A stretch of 64,000 nucleotides of DNA from Paraburkholderia sp. UYCP14C (GTDB lineage: Bacteria; Pseudomonadota; Gammaproteobacteria; Burkholderiales; Burkholderiaceae). The stretch is taken from positions 62,001 through 126,000 of the forward strand of contig NZ_SELS01000013.1 of NCBI RefSeq assembly GCF_004197395.1, read 5' to 3'. A program made the position numbers and the translations under genes. The notes under the pieces are model-generated. The model did not search any database, was not told where the DNA came from, and saw nothing but the letters and a program-made list of their open reading frames with translations. How positions within the stretch are numbered: position 1 is the stretch's first letter; each line of letters begins with the position of its first letter. This document shows, piece after piece, positions 53,060-61,933 of this stretch.

Positions 53060-54388
53060 TCAATGCGCGGAGACGGGCAATCCTTCGCGCGGGCTCATGC
53101 GGGAGAAGAACACGACCCCGGCAGCAACCACCGACATCACCGCGAGTCCAGTGAGGCCGCCTTCGATCGAGCCGGTCTTCTGTTCGAGGAAGCCGAAGGT
53201 CGCAGGCGCGACGAAGCCGCCGAGGTTGCCGATCGAGTTGATCAGGGCCAGCACCGCGGCGGAAATCCGCGCATCGAGATAGCCCTGCGGGATCACCCAG
53301 AACAGCGACGAGGCCGCCTTGAAGCCGATCGCGGCAAAGCAGATCGCGACGAACGAGAACACCGGGCCGCCCTGGCCGGCCGTATACATGCCGAGCGCGG
53401 CGATCAGCAGCACGCACGCGACCCACGCCTGCTGGAACTTGAAGCGTGCCGCGAGCATCGCGAACAGAGACATCGCGGCGATCGAGATCAGCCACGGAAT
53501 CGAGTTGAACAGGCCGACCTGGAAATCGTTGAAATGGCCCATCTTGCGGATGATGCTGGGCAGCCAGAAGGTCGCGCCGTAAATGGTCAGCGACACTGCG
53601 AAATAGATCAGGCAAAAGATCAGGATTTGCGGATCGCGCAGCAGCGCGCCCAGCGATGGCTTGACCGGGTGTGCGGCGGCGCGCTGGCGTTGCTCTTCGT
53701 CGACAGTATCGAGAATCGCGTCCTGCTCGGCGCGGCTGAGCCAGGCGGCGTCGCGCGGCTTCGAGTCGAGCCACAGCAGGATGAAGCCCGCGAGCACGAC
53801 CGAGAACATGCCTTCGATGATGAACATCCACTGCCAGCCGCGCAGCCCGGCGCCTTCGATCAGCATCAGCCCGCCGGAGATCGGCCCGGACAGCACCGAT
53901 GCGAGCGCCGAGCCGCTCAGGAAGATCGCCATCGCCTTGCCGCGCTCGTTGCTCGGCAGCCATTGCGTGAAGTAGTAGATGACGCCGGGAAAGAAGCCCG
54001 CTTCGGCTGCGCCGAGCACGAGCCGCATCGCGTAGAACGACGTCTCGCCGCGCACGAATGCCATGCCTGCCGCGGCCAGCCCCCACGTGAGCATGATGCG
54101 CGCGAGCCACAGCTTCGCGCCGTAGCGCTGCAGCAGGATGTTCGACGGCACTTCGAAAATCGCGTAGCTGATGAAGAAGAGCCCCGCGCCGAGCCCATAG
54201 GCCGCCGCGCCGATGCCGAGATCGGCGCTCAGATGCTGACGCACGAAACCGATGTTCACGCGGTCGATGTAGTTGACGATGAACATCACGACGAACAGCG
54301 GCAGCACGCGCCACTTGATCTTACGCACTGCGCTCGCCAGCGCGCCGGCGAGCTCGGGCCGCGCCGTGGCGGCAATCGGGCTAGTCAT
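53060..54388 (-). CDS. MFS transporter, ACS family (glucarate/galactarate or related acid)
   Basis: 442 residues, 12 hydrophobic segments. ACS motifs are NYIDRVNIGF in TM1, EVPSNILLQRYGAKLWLARIM, and RLVLGAAEAGFFPGVIYYFTQWLPSNERGKAM in TM4. The start at 54388 gives a 20-residue polar N-terminus before TM1. It is located 72 bases downstream of the glucarate dehydratase gene on the same strand, giving an operon gudD - MFS - MFS. Substrate probably D-glucarate or a close aldarate; two carriers in one operon suggests a wider substrate range or an extra hexuronate. Confidence 0.9.
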   Translation of the reverse strand: MTSPIAATARPELAGALASAVRKIKWRVLPLFVVMFIVNYIDRVNIGFVRQHLSADLGIGAAAYGLGAGLFFISYAIFEVPSNILLQRYGAKLWLARIMLTWGLAAAGMAFVRGETSFYAMRLVLGAAEAGFFPGVIYYFTQWLPSNERGKAMAIFLSGSALASVLSGPISGGLMLIEGAGLRGWQWMFIIEGMFSVVLAGFILLWLDSKPRDAAWLSRAEQDAILDTVDEEQRQRAAAHPVKPSLGALLRDPQILIFCLIYFAVSLTIYGATFWLPSIIRKMGHFNDFQVGLFNSIPWLISIAAMSLFAMLAARFKFQQAWVACVLLIAALGMYTAGQGGPVFSFVAICFAAIGFKAASSLFWVIPQGYLDARISAAVLALINSIGNLGGFVAPATFGFLEQKTGSIEGGLTGLAVMSVVAAGVVFFSRMSPREGLPVSAH

Positions 54389-54460
54389 GGGGGTTGTCTC
54401 CTTCGATTGCGACGCGCGTTGCGCGTCGCGGGCCTCGTTGGCTCGGATTGGAAGCGAGAA

Positions 54461-55750
54461 TTAAAAGCGCGGATTCTTGCCGGTGAAGCCCGGCTCGTAC
54501 TTGCGCATCTGCGACAGGTCATCGCGATTGCGCACGCCACACGACAGATACTGCGCATGCAGCTCGGCGAGGCGCTCGCGGTCGAGCTCGACGCCGAGGC
54601 CCGGCGTGGTCGGCACGCGCACCGAGCCGTTGTCGAACTTCACGCGGCCGCCCTTGATGACTTCTTCTTCCTGCCACGGGTAGTGCGTGTCGCACGCATA
54701 GGTCAGGTTGGGGATGCTGGCCGCGACGTGCGTCATGGCCATCAGGCTGATGCCGAGGTGCGAGTTCGAGTGCATCGACATGCCGAGATCCCACAGCTTG
54801 CACATGCGCGCGAGCGTCTGGGTGGCGCGCAGGCCGCCCCAGTAGTGGTGATCCGACAGCAGGACCTTGACCGAACCCATCTCGGCGCCGCGCCGGAAGT
54901 CTTCCATCGTCGTGATGACCATGTTGGTCGCGAGCGGCAGGCGCGTGTGCTTCGCCAGTTCGGCCATCCCTTCGAGACCCGGACACGGGTCTTCGTAGTA
55001 CTCGAGCAGCTCGTCGAGTTCGGGGGCGGCGGCGATGCTCGTTTCGAGCGTCCAGTTGGCGTTCGGGTCGAGGCGCAGCGGCACGCCGGGGAATGCCTGG
55101 TGCAGCGCGCGCATGCAGGCGATTTCATGCGCCGGTTCGAACACGCCGCCCTTCAGCTTGATGCTCTGGAAGCCATACAGCTCGATCATCCGACGCGCCT
55201 GCGCGACGATCTGCTCGGGGCTCAGGCCTTCGCCCCACGCATCGGGCGCATAGGGCTTGTCGATGTGCTCGGCGTATTTGAAGAACAGATAGGCGCTGTA
55301 GGGCACGGCGTCGCGCACCTTGCCGCCGAGCAGGTCGACGATCGGCGCGCCGACGATCTGCCCTTGCAGGTCGAGCATCGCCACTTCGAGCGTGCTGATG
55401 ACTTTCGGCGCGTTCTTCGCCGAGTGCGAGCCGGGCGCGAGTTCGAATTCGACCGCGCCGGGGCTCGCCTTGACCGTGGCGCGCACGCGCTCTTCCATGC
55501 GATTGAGGTCGAACGGCGACAGGCCGATCACCAGCGACTTCGCCTGCTCGAGCACGCGCAGCATCGGTTCGTCGCCATAGGTCTCGGAGATGCCGACGCG
55601 GCCGTCGCTCGTCTCCAGCTCGACGATGGCGCGCAGCGCCCAAGGTTCGTGGATTCCGGCGGCGTTGAGCAGCGGGCCGTCGCGGAAGGCGATCGGGGTG
55701 ATGCGCACCTGCGTGATGGTGATGTCGCGAGTCATGATGGCAATCGGCAT
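54461..55750 (-). CDS. gudD: Glucarate dehydratase (enolase superfamily)
   Basis: 429 residues from the ATG at 55750 (55735 or 55783 are alternatives; none has a good ribosome-binding site). Enolase-superfamily order is present: capping domain, then IKLKGG (catalytic Lys), RLDPNANWT (metal Asp/Asn), EDPCPG (metal Glu), ATNMVITTMEDF, SDHHYWGG and the His of MHSNSHLGIS. Length and the ITTMED segment identify glucarate rather than mandelate/galactonate dehydratase. It converts D-glucarate to 5-keto-4-deoxy-glucarate. It heads an operon with two MFS carriers and is divergent to a GntR gene. Confidence 0.92.
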   Translation of the reverse strand: MPIAIMTRDITITQVRITPIAFRDGPLLNAAGIHEPWALRAIVELETSDGRVGISETYGDEPMLRVLEQAKSLVIGLSPFDLNRMEERVRATVKASPGAVEFELAPGSHSAKNAPKVISTLEVAMLDLQGQIVGAPIVDLLGGKVRDAVPYSAYLFFKYAEHIDKPYAPDAWGEGLSPEQIVAQARRMIELYGFQSIKLKGGVFEPAHEIACMRALHQAFPGVPLRLDPNANWTLETSIAAAPELDELLEYYEDPCPGLEGMAELAKHTRLPLATNMVITTMEDFRRGAEMGSVKVLLSDHHYWGGLRATQTLARMCKLWDLGMSMHSNSHLGISLMAMTHVAASIPNLTYACDTHYPWQEEEVIKGGRVKFDNGSVRVPTTPGLGVELDRERLAELHAQYLSCGVRNRDDLSQMRKYEPGFTGKNPRF

Positions 55751-55779
55751 AAGAGGAGTTTGATGGGACGGATAGTAAA

Positions 55780-55797
55780 GCACTAATGTATTAGTGC
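55780..55797. promoter_or_regulatory. GntR-type operator (gudD side)
   Basis: GCACTAAT-GT-ATTAGTGC, a perfect 8-bp inverted repeat with a 2-base centre, immediately upstream of gudD. Its right half and flank (GTATTAGTGCGTCAGTGGGG, 55788-55807) recur with four mismatches at 55878-55897. Confidence 0.75.
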
Positions 55798-55877
55798 GTC
55801 AGTGGGGTAAATACTCATGTCCACTTTGTGGCGAATTCCGCTCGCAAGCCCGCTGGAAGGGGCGGGCGTCGGCTATA

Positions 55878-55897
55878 GTACTAGTGCCTCAGCGGGC
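55878..55897. promoter_or_regulatory. GntR-type half operator (regulator side)
   Basis: GTACTAGTGCCTCAGCGGGC, a 20-base repeat of the right arm and flank of the site at 55788, 41 bases upstream of the GntR start; probably the autoregulatory half. Confidence 0.55.
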
Positions 55898-55938
55898 CGC
55901 CACACGGGTCCGCCTGCTTCCATGCTTCAGTTTCTGCC

Positions 55939-56643
55939 ATGAAAAACCACGCTCACTCGTCGACGGTCACCCGGCTCGACCGCTCCCGCCACGCCGCGCC
56001 GCAAGTCTTCGAACGACTGCGCGAGATGATCCTTTCGCTCGAACTGACACCGGGCACGGTGCTGTCGCGCACCGAGCTGGCGAACCGGTACGGGCTCAGC
56101 CAGACGCCTGTGCGCGATGCGCTGATGAAGCTCGGCGAGGAAGGTCTCGTCGACATCTATCCGCAGCACGCGACCGTCGTCAGCCAGATCAACGTGACCT
56201 CCGCGCTGCAGGCGCACTTCCTGCGCCGCTCGATCGAACTCGAAGTGGTGCGCACGCTCGCGGAGCAGCGCGACGCCGCGCTGATCGCGCAACTGCGCGT
56301 CACGATCGCGCGGCAAACGGAATTGCTCGACCTGAAGAACTACGAACAGTTCTCGCTGCTCGATCAGGCGTTTCATCGGCAGATGTACGAGGCGGCGGGC
56401 GTGCCGCAGCTATGGGATCTGGTGCGCAGGCTGAGCGGCCATATCGACCGGCTGCGGCGGCTGAATCTGCCGGTGGAGGGCAAGACCATGGCAGTGGTGC
56501 GCGATCACACGGAGATCGTCGACGCGATCGACAACGGCGATGTCGCGGCCGCGCAGGCGGCGCTGCGCAAGCATCTGTCGGGGACGCTGAGTCAGATCGA
56601 TCAGATTCGCACGAGTCATCCTACTTTTTTGGCGGACGAGTGA
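55939..56643 (+). CDS. GntR/FCD-family repressor of the gudD operon
   Basis: 234 residues. The N-terminal winged HTH (about 20-85) includes LRGMI-type helix REMILSLELTPGTVLSRTELANRYGLSQTPVRDALMKLGEEGLV. An all-helical FCD effector domain (about 95-225) has metal-ligand-like His and Asp (LDQAFHRQMYEAAG, VVRDHTEIVDAI). Divergent from gudD with an inverted repeat between them. The effector is probably a sugar acid. Confidence 0.92.
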   Translation: MKNHAHSSTVTRLDRSRHAAPQVFERLREMILSLELTPGTVLSRTELANRYGLSQTPVRDALMKLGEEGLVDIYPQHATVVSQINVTSALQAHFLRRSIELEVVRTLAEQRDAALIAQLRVTIARQTELLDLKNYEQFSLLDQAFHRQMYEAAGVPQLWDLVRRLSGHIDRLRRLNLPVEGKTMAVVRDHTEIVDAIDNGDVAAAQAALRKHLSGTLSQIDQIRTSHPTFLADE

Positions 56644-56947
56644 GGGCTCACTGAATCGCTGCGATGGCTCGATCACCGTCGTCCTGAATGGACCGACGGT
56701 GGCGGCCGCATCCGATACCGCTTCGTTGGCGTCGGATACATCCACTTGCCTCGCACTGTGACGACGACCCCGCGACGGTCCTAGGACCATGGTCCGATTG
56801 ACTCGACATCCGCACGTGGCACCCTTGCACGAAGGGGCCAGCAATCTCAGGTATTGAGCGTTTGGGTTCGCGGGCGCCCGCTGGACACTGAACCAGCGAC
56901 AGCACGGGAAGGCACACACCACGTCCATCAGATCGAGGGGAGAGCCG
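56644..56947. other. Intergenic region upstream of the lipoprotein gene
   Basis: 304 bases. It holds one 12-bp palindrome GGTCCTAGGACC (56777-56788) followed by CATGGTCC. No gene, repeat or RNA was recognised otherwise. The palindrome could be an operator or terminator remnant. Confidence 0.35.
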
Positions 56948-57337
56948 ATGCGAGCCCGCCGATATGTAGCGCTTTGCATGTTGCCGTTCGTGATCGTCGG
57001 CTGCAACACGCCTCCGATCGCACCGGGCAAGCCGGTCGATATCCCGACTGCTCTCGAGCAGGTTCTCCAGGGCCTGTGCAATTTCCGCAAAGATCAAGCC
57101 GGCCGGAAGCAGGATCTCGGCGCTGCAATCGACTCGGTCACCGTGGAGCTCGACCTGACCGTCGATGGGTCGAGAAATCCGCCGGTGGCGGTCGCGCCGG
57201 ATATCCAGTTCATTCCTACCGTTAGCTATGGTCAGATCATGACGGCAAACAGAGGGAGCAGACTCGTGATCACCCTGAAAAAAACGGGCAGCGGCGTTCA
57301 AGGCGGAGACTGCGATATCACTGCGCCGGCCAAGTAG
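56948..57337 (+). CDS. Small lipoprotein of unknown function
   Basis: 129 residues with a lipoprotein signal (MRARRYVALCMLPFVIVGCN; lipobox-like IVGC, so Cys19 is the probable lipidated residue). The mature region has a helix (DIPTALEQVLQGLCNFRKDQ) and a strand-rich C-terminal part ending GVQGGDCDITAPAK, with two further Cys that may form a disulfide. GGGGAG precedes the ATG at 56948. No family recognised; outer-membrane or periplasmic anchoring is expected. Confidence 0.75.
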   Translation: MRARRYVALCMLPFVIVGCNTPPIAPGKPVDIPTALEQVLQGLCNFRKDQAGRKQDLGAAIDSVTVELDLTVDGSRNPPVAVAPDIQFIPTVSYGQIMTANRGSRLVITLKKTGSGVQGGDCDITAPAK

Positions 57338-57449
57338 GGACCGCTGCCGCTCGCCAATGGGCTGGCCTATGGCTTTGGTTTGCGATAGCGGTCTTTGCCA
57401 ATGCAGACATCGCGAATCGAACAACCGGACGCGGTGTCAGCGCTGCACT

Positions 57450-58463
57450 TCAACCTTCAGCGATGCTCTCCCACGCGCCCGATTGAGCCGAGCGGAACAC
57501 GGCATCGATCACCCGCATGTTCGCGCGCGCATCTTCCAGCGGAATAGCTTGCGGGCCTCCAGTCAAGATCGCCTCCGCAAACGTGGCCGCGGCTACGCCA
57601 TATTGATCGCACACCGGAATTTCCAGCCAGCGATCAGTCGCGACACCGTCGCTATTGTGTTCACTGATCAACAGGCGCGTCGGTCGATCGTTTGGTGCAT
57701 TGAATGGAATCTCGACTTCGATGCGCCCTTTGGTACCGTGAAATTGCATCCGTTGATAGGGATACGTTTGAGTCGAGTAAAAGAAGCTCGCCTGCACGCC
57801 GTCGAAGTCCATCAGCACCGAGCCGAGCCGGTCCACTTTGAATGCAGGATCCTGCTCCAACAGCGCCACTACGCGCCGTGGCTCACGGCCGATCGTGAAG
57901 CGCGAGGTCGTGATCGGATAGCAACCGATATCGAGCAGACCGCCGCCACCTAGCTCGCTCTTGTTGCGGATATTGTTTTCGTTCGTGTTGTGATAGGTGA
58001 AACCGCCTGTCACTGCCCGCAATTCGCCGATCGTACCTTCGTCGATCAAGGTCCGCACTTTCAACCACTGCGGGTGCGTGCGAACCATGAAGGCTTCCTG
58101 GATGTACCGGCCATTCGTGTCGCGAGCGGCGATCAGTCGTTCGACCTGTTGAGCGTCCAGGCTGATCGGTTTCTCACACAGCACGTGCTTGCCCGCCTCG
58201 ACCGCTTTAATCGTCCATTCCACGTGGAGATGATTGGGCAATGGAATATAGACCGCGTCGATTTCCGGGTCCGCGAGGAGCGCCTCGTAGCTGTCGTATG
58301 CGACAGCCAGACCATATCTGGCCGCGGCTTCCCGCGCCTTCTCCAGGGAGCGTGACGCGATGCCTTTCACCCGACACTTCGGCGCGTTGTGGATGGGCAC
58401 GACCACCTTGTCGTTGATTTTTGCGGCGCCCAAAATTCCCCAGACTATTTGATCCTTTGCCAT
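57450..58463 (-). CDS. Gfo/Idh/MocA-family NAD(P)-dependent oxidoreductase
   Basis: 337 residues from the ATG at 58463; the longer frame to 58529 lacks support. N-terminal Rossmann domain: GILGAAKINDKVVVPIHNAPKCRVKGIASRS. The family EKP motif is in HVLCEKPISLDAQQVE and the catalytic-region His/Asp is in GGLLDIGCYPITTSRFTIG. The C-terminal beta-sheet domain binds a sugar or cyclitol. The substrate cannot be predicted. It is in its own transcription unit beside two GH13 enzymes, which makes a sugar substrate likely. Confidence 0.9.
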   Translation of the reverse strand: MAKDQIVWGILGAAKINDKVVVPIHNAPKCRVKGIASRSLEKAREAAARYGLAVAYDSYEALLADPEIDAVYIPLPNHLHVEWTIKAVEAGKHVLCEKPISLDAQQVERLIAARDTNGRYIQEAFMVRTHPQWLKVRTLIDEGTIGELRAVTGGFTYHNTNENNIRNKSELGGGGLLDIGCYPITTSRFTIGREPRRVVALLEQDPAFKVDRLGSVLMDFDGVQASFFYSTQTYPYQRMQFHGTKGRIEVEIPFNAPNDRPTRLLISEHNSDGVATDRWLEIPVCDQYGVAAATFAEAILTGGPQAIPLEDARANMRVIDAVFRSAQSGAWESIAEG

Positions 58464-58594
58464 GACATTCCTTTTTCCGATTGCGTATCCGATGAGTCGT
58501 GCAGGCTGACCATTCGCGTGAGCCCGCATATCGCGGGAGTCCGCGAACGATCAGAGGCTCGCGATCGTATCAGTTTAACCTTCGCCCGGCGTTG

Positions 58595-60259
58595 CTAGAC
58601 CTCGGTCCGCCTGAGCAGATAGTCGAGGCCGCCCACCCGATACCACCGGTATCCGAACGGCTCGAGAACCACTGCGTGGCAGCCGTCATCGTTAGCGTCG
58701 CTGTGGTCGTCGGACAGAAGATTGATCAGCGACCCTCGGCCCGGTTCGTTGGAGCTTAGACGGAACTCGACGGTACACGCGTCGGCGCGGAAGTTATGCA
58801 GAAACAGCACGGAGTTGTTACGCCAGTGATAAATGAGCGCGAGCACATCGTTTCGCGAAGTGGGCAGCACTTCGAAGTCGCCCCAGCTGACTTCGGGCAC
58901 TTCCCGGCGCATGCGAATCATCCGCTCCGTCCAGTTGAGAAACGAATTGGGATCGCGTCGCTGCTTCGCCACGTTGACCCGCTCGAAGCCATAAGCCCCG
59001 CCGGAGATCACCGGAACGGGCGGCTTTGGATGGCTGGTGAAGCCGCCTTGCGGCTCGCCCGACCATTGCATCGGCGTGCGCGCGCACTGACGCTCGGGCC
59101 TGCGCAGGTCGTCGCCCATGCCGATTTCATCGCCATACCGGAACACGGGCGTACCGGGCAAGCTCAGCATCAGGCTGTAGGCAAGTTCCAGACGGCGTCT
59201 GTCGCCCGCCAGCATCGGCGCAAGTCTGCGGCGGATGCCGCGCCCATACAGCTGCATGTCGCGGTCCGGGGCGAACGCGGCGAACACGGCGGCGCGCTGG
59301 GCGGGCGTCAGACGGCCCAGATCGAGTTCGTCGTGATTGCGCAGAAATACTCCCCATTGCGCACTGGGCGGCCGTGGCTTCGTCGCCAGCAGCGCGTCCT
59401 TCAACGGCTTCGTGTTGCCCGTCGCGAGCGTGTAGAACGTGTTTTGATTGACCCGGAAGTTGAACATCATCGGCAGGCGCTCGCCCGCGTCGCCGAAGTA
59501 GTGAAGATCCGTTTTGGGCAGCACGTTGGCTTCGGCCAGGATGATCGCGTCACCCTGGCGCCACTGCAGAAACTCGCGGAAGGTTCGCAACATGTCATAT
59601 TGCTCGACCGGGCGGCGCACTTTCGGGCCCTTCGTCGCGATGACGAAGGGCACCGCGTCCATGCGGAATCCGGACACCCCCAGCTGGATCCAGAAGCCCA
59701 TGATCTTCAGCAGTTCCGCCTGCACGTGGGGATTCGACGTATTCAGGTCCGGTTGAAAATCATAGAAGCGATGGAAGTACCAGCGTTTCGCCCGCTTGTC
59801 GAAACTCCACGTCGACTTCTGCACGCCCGGAAACGCCACGCCGCGTTGCGCATCGGGCGGTTTCGTATCTGACCAGACATACCAGTCGCGATATTTCGAT
59901 GTAGGGTCGCTGCGTGCTTCGAGGAACCACGGATGCTGGTCGGACGTATGATTGACCACCAGATCGATGATGACGCGCAAGCCACGCTCGGCGCACGCAT
60001 GGGTGAACTCGGAGAAATCGCCGAGCGTGCCGTACTTCGGATCGACGTTGTAGTAGTCGCAGACGTCGTAGCCGTTGTCGCGCCCGGGCGACGGGTGGAT
60101 GGGCATCAGCCAGATCGTCGTCATGCCCAGCCCCTGAATGTAATCGAGCCTGCGCATCAGACCCTGGAAGTCGCCGACGCCGTCGCCGTTCGCGTCCATG
60201 AAAGTGCCCACCGAGAGGCAATAAATGATCGCGTTCTTGTACCAGAGGTCATTGAGCAT
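58595..60259 (-). CDS. GH13 enzyme, trehalose-synthase/alpha-amylase-like
   Basis: 554 residues from the ATG at 60259; the 125 extra codons of the open frame upstream are a shadow of the divergent gene. GH13 conserved regions are IIDLVVNHT (region I), SGFRMDAVPF (nucleophile Asp), ILAEANVLP (acid/base Glu) and LRNHDELDL (Asp). The N-terminus LWYKNAIIYCLSVGTFMDANGDGVGDFQG is characteristic of the trehalose-synthase (TreS) branch. The maltokinase fusion and the usual treS partners glgB/treX are absent. It interconverts maltose/trehalose or hydrolyses maltooligosaccharide. Confidence 0.88.
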   Translation of the reverse strand: MLNDLWYKNAIIYCLSVGTFMDANGDGVGDFQGLMRRLDYIQGLGMTTIWLMPIHPSPGRDNGYDVCDYYNVDPKYGTLGDFSEFTHACAERGLRVIIDLVVNHTSDQHPWFLEARSDPTSKYRDWYVWSDTKPPDAQRGVAFPGVQKSTWSFDKRAKRWYFHRFYDFQPDLNTSNPHVQAELLKIMGFWIQLGVSGFRMDAVPFVIATKGPKVRRPVEQYDMLRTFREFLQWRQGDAIILAEANVLPKTDLHYFGDAGERLPMMFNFRVNQNTFYTLATGNTKPLKDALLATKPRPPSAQWGVFLRNHDELDLGRLTPAQRAAVFAAFAPDRDMQLYGRGIRRRLAPMLAGDRRRLELAYSLMLSLPGTPVFRYGDEIGMGDDLRRPERQCARTPMQWSGEPQGGFTSHPKPPVPVISGGAYGFERVNVAKQRRDPNSFLNWTERMIRMRREVPEVSWGDFEVLPTSRNDVLALIYHWRNNSVLFLHNFRADACTVEFRLSSNEPGRGSLINLLSDDHSDANDDGCHAVVLEPFGYRWYRVGGLDYLLRRTEV

Positions 60260-60307
60260 AGATTTCGCGCGTAGCGCCAAAACAATCGATCGTGAAGGGG
60301 AACTGCA

Positions 60308-61882
60308 ATGTCGGAACTGGCATGGTGGCAACGCGGCGTGATCTATCAGATCTATCCGCGCTCGTTTCAGGACAGTAACGGCGATGGCATCGGCGATCTG
60401 CCCGGCATTAGCGCGCGCCTGGAATACGTCGCGGCGCTGGGCGCCGATGCGGTGTGGATCTCCCCCATCTACCCGTCGCCGATGGCCGACTTCGGCTATG
60501 ACGTCGCGGACTACTGCAACATCGATCCGATGTTCGGCACGCTGGACGGATTCAAGCAATTGATGGGCCACGCACATCGGCTCGGTCTCAAGGTGCTGCT
60601 CGATTTCGTGCCGAATCATTCGTCGAACCGGCATCCGTGGTTCGAGGAAAGCCGCTCGTCACGCGACAATCCGAAGCGGGACTGGTATCTGTGGCGCGAT
60701 CCTGCGCCCGATGGCAGGCCGCCGAACAACTGGTTGAGCCGCATGGGCGGCTCGGCGTGGGAATGGGACGAGGCGACGGGGCAGTACTACTACCACGCGT
60801 TTCTGCGCGAGCAGCCTGACCTGAACTGGAGAAACCCACAAGTACGCCGCGCGATGGATCAGGTGCTGCGCTTCTGGCTCGATCTCGGCGTGGACGGTTT
60901 TCGCGTGGACGTGCTGTGGCTGTTGATCAAGGACGCTCAGTTTCGCGACAATCCGCCCAATCCCGGATATCGGCCCGGCGAGCCGGATCATCATCGGCTC
61001 TTGCAAAGTTACACGGAGGATCAGCCGGAAGTGCATGAAATCGTCCGCTCGATGCGAGCCACACTGGACGAGTACGGAGACCGCGTGTTGATCGGCGAAA
61101 TCTACCTCGGTGTCGCGCAATTGGTGAAGTACTACGGCGTGAACGGCGATGGCGCGCACATGCCGTTCAATTTCCAGTTGCTCTACGCGAGTTGGAATGC
61201 GCAGGACATTGCCCGCATGATCCGGGACTACGACAACGCGTTGCCCGCATACGCATGGCCGAACTGGGTGCTGGGAAACCACGACAATCCGCGCGTTGCG
61301 TCGCGCGTGGGCACGGCGCAGGCACGCGTGGCCGCTGTGCTTTTGTTGACGCTCCGTGGGACGCCGACGCTGTACTACGGCGAAGAAATCGGCATGACGG
61401 ATGGCTATATCCCGTCAGATCAGATTCAGGACCTGGCGGAGCTTCGGCAACCGGGCATCTGCCAGGGGCGTGATCCCGAGCGCACGCCTATGCAGTGGGA
61501 TGGCTCGCTGCCGAATGCGGGCTTCACGGACGGCAAACCTTGGTTGCCGATTGCGACGGCGACGAGCGTGCGCGAACAGGACGGCGACATGTCGAGCATG
61601 TTGTCGCTGTATCGGCGGCTGTTGGCCTTGCGGCGCAGCAACGCCGCTCTTGTGCAGGGGACGTTAGAGAACGTCGTTGCTTACGGCGACGTGCTGACCT
61701 ATGAACGGCGATACGGCAATCAAAGCGTCTTCATCGCGCTGAATATGGGCGTCGAAGATGCCACCGTGCAATCGCGTACGGGCATGGTGGCGCTATCGAC
61801 GGTTAGCACGCGCATCGGTGCGAGCTTTGTCCAGGGTGCCAATCTGCTTGCCGCTAACGAGGCGGTCATCGTGATCGTTTGA
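60308..61882 (+). CDS. GH13 alpha-glucosidase (oligo-1,6-glucosidase type)
   Basis: 524 residues. It begins AWWQRGVIYQIYPRSFQDSNGDGIGDLPGI and has the GH13 motifs LLDFVPNHSS (I), DGFRVDVLW (nucleophile Asp), VLIGEIYLG (acid/base Glu) and VLGNHDNPR (Asp). The QXPWXW/AF-type C-terminal beta domain closes it. Length and motifs fit GH13_23/GH13_31-type alpha-glucosidases that hydrolyse sucrose, maltose or isomaltose. It is divergent from the TreS-like gene with 48 bases between starts. Cytosolic. Confidence 0.9.
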   Translation: MSELAWWQRGVIYQIYPRSFQDSNGDGIGDLPGISARLEYVAALGADAVWISPIYPSPMADFGYDVADYCNIDPMFGTLDGFKQLMGHAHRLGLKVLLDFVPNHSSNRHPWFEESRSSRDNPKRDWYLWRDPAPDGRPPNNWLSRMGGSAWEWDEATGQYYYHAFLREQPDLNWRNPQVRRAMDQVLRFWLDLGVDGFRVDVLWLLIKDAQFRDNPPNPGYRPGEPDHHRLLQSYTEDQPEVHEIVRSMRATLDEYGDRVLIGEIYLGVAQLVKYYGVNGDGAHMPFNFQLLYASWNAQDIARMIRDYDNALPAYAWPNWVLGNHDNPRVASRVGTAQARVAAVLLLTLRGTPTLYYGEEIGMTDGYIPSDQIQDLAELRQPGICQGRDPERTPMQWDGSLPNAGFTDGKPWLPIATATSVREQDGDMSSMLSLYRRLLALRRSNAALVQGTLENVVAYGDVLTYERRYGNQSVFIALNMGVEDATVQSRTGMVALSTVSTRIGASFVQGANLLAANEAVIVIV

Positions 61883-61933
61883 GCATGCTTCTGGCGGCTT
61901 CACGCCGCGCTCGCGCTCGACCGTCGAAACCGA

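Noticed and set aside
53054-55786. 910-codon plus-strand frame opposite two genes (MFS and gudD)
   Set aside because: Antisense shadow spanning two well-supported genes; no recognisable domain.
58595-60634. Long N-terminal extension of the TreS-like gene (start at 60634)
   Set aside because: The extra 125 codons lie opposite the divergent alpha-glucosidase gene and are low-complexity; GH13 homology begins at the ATG at 60259.
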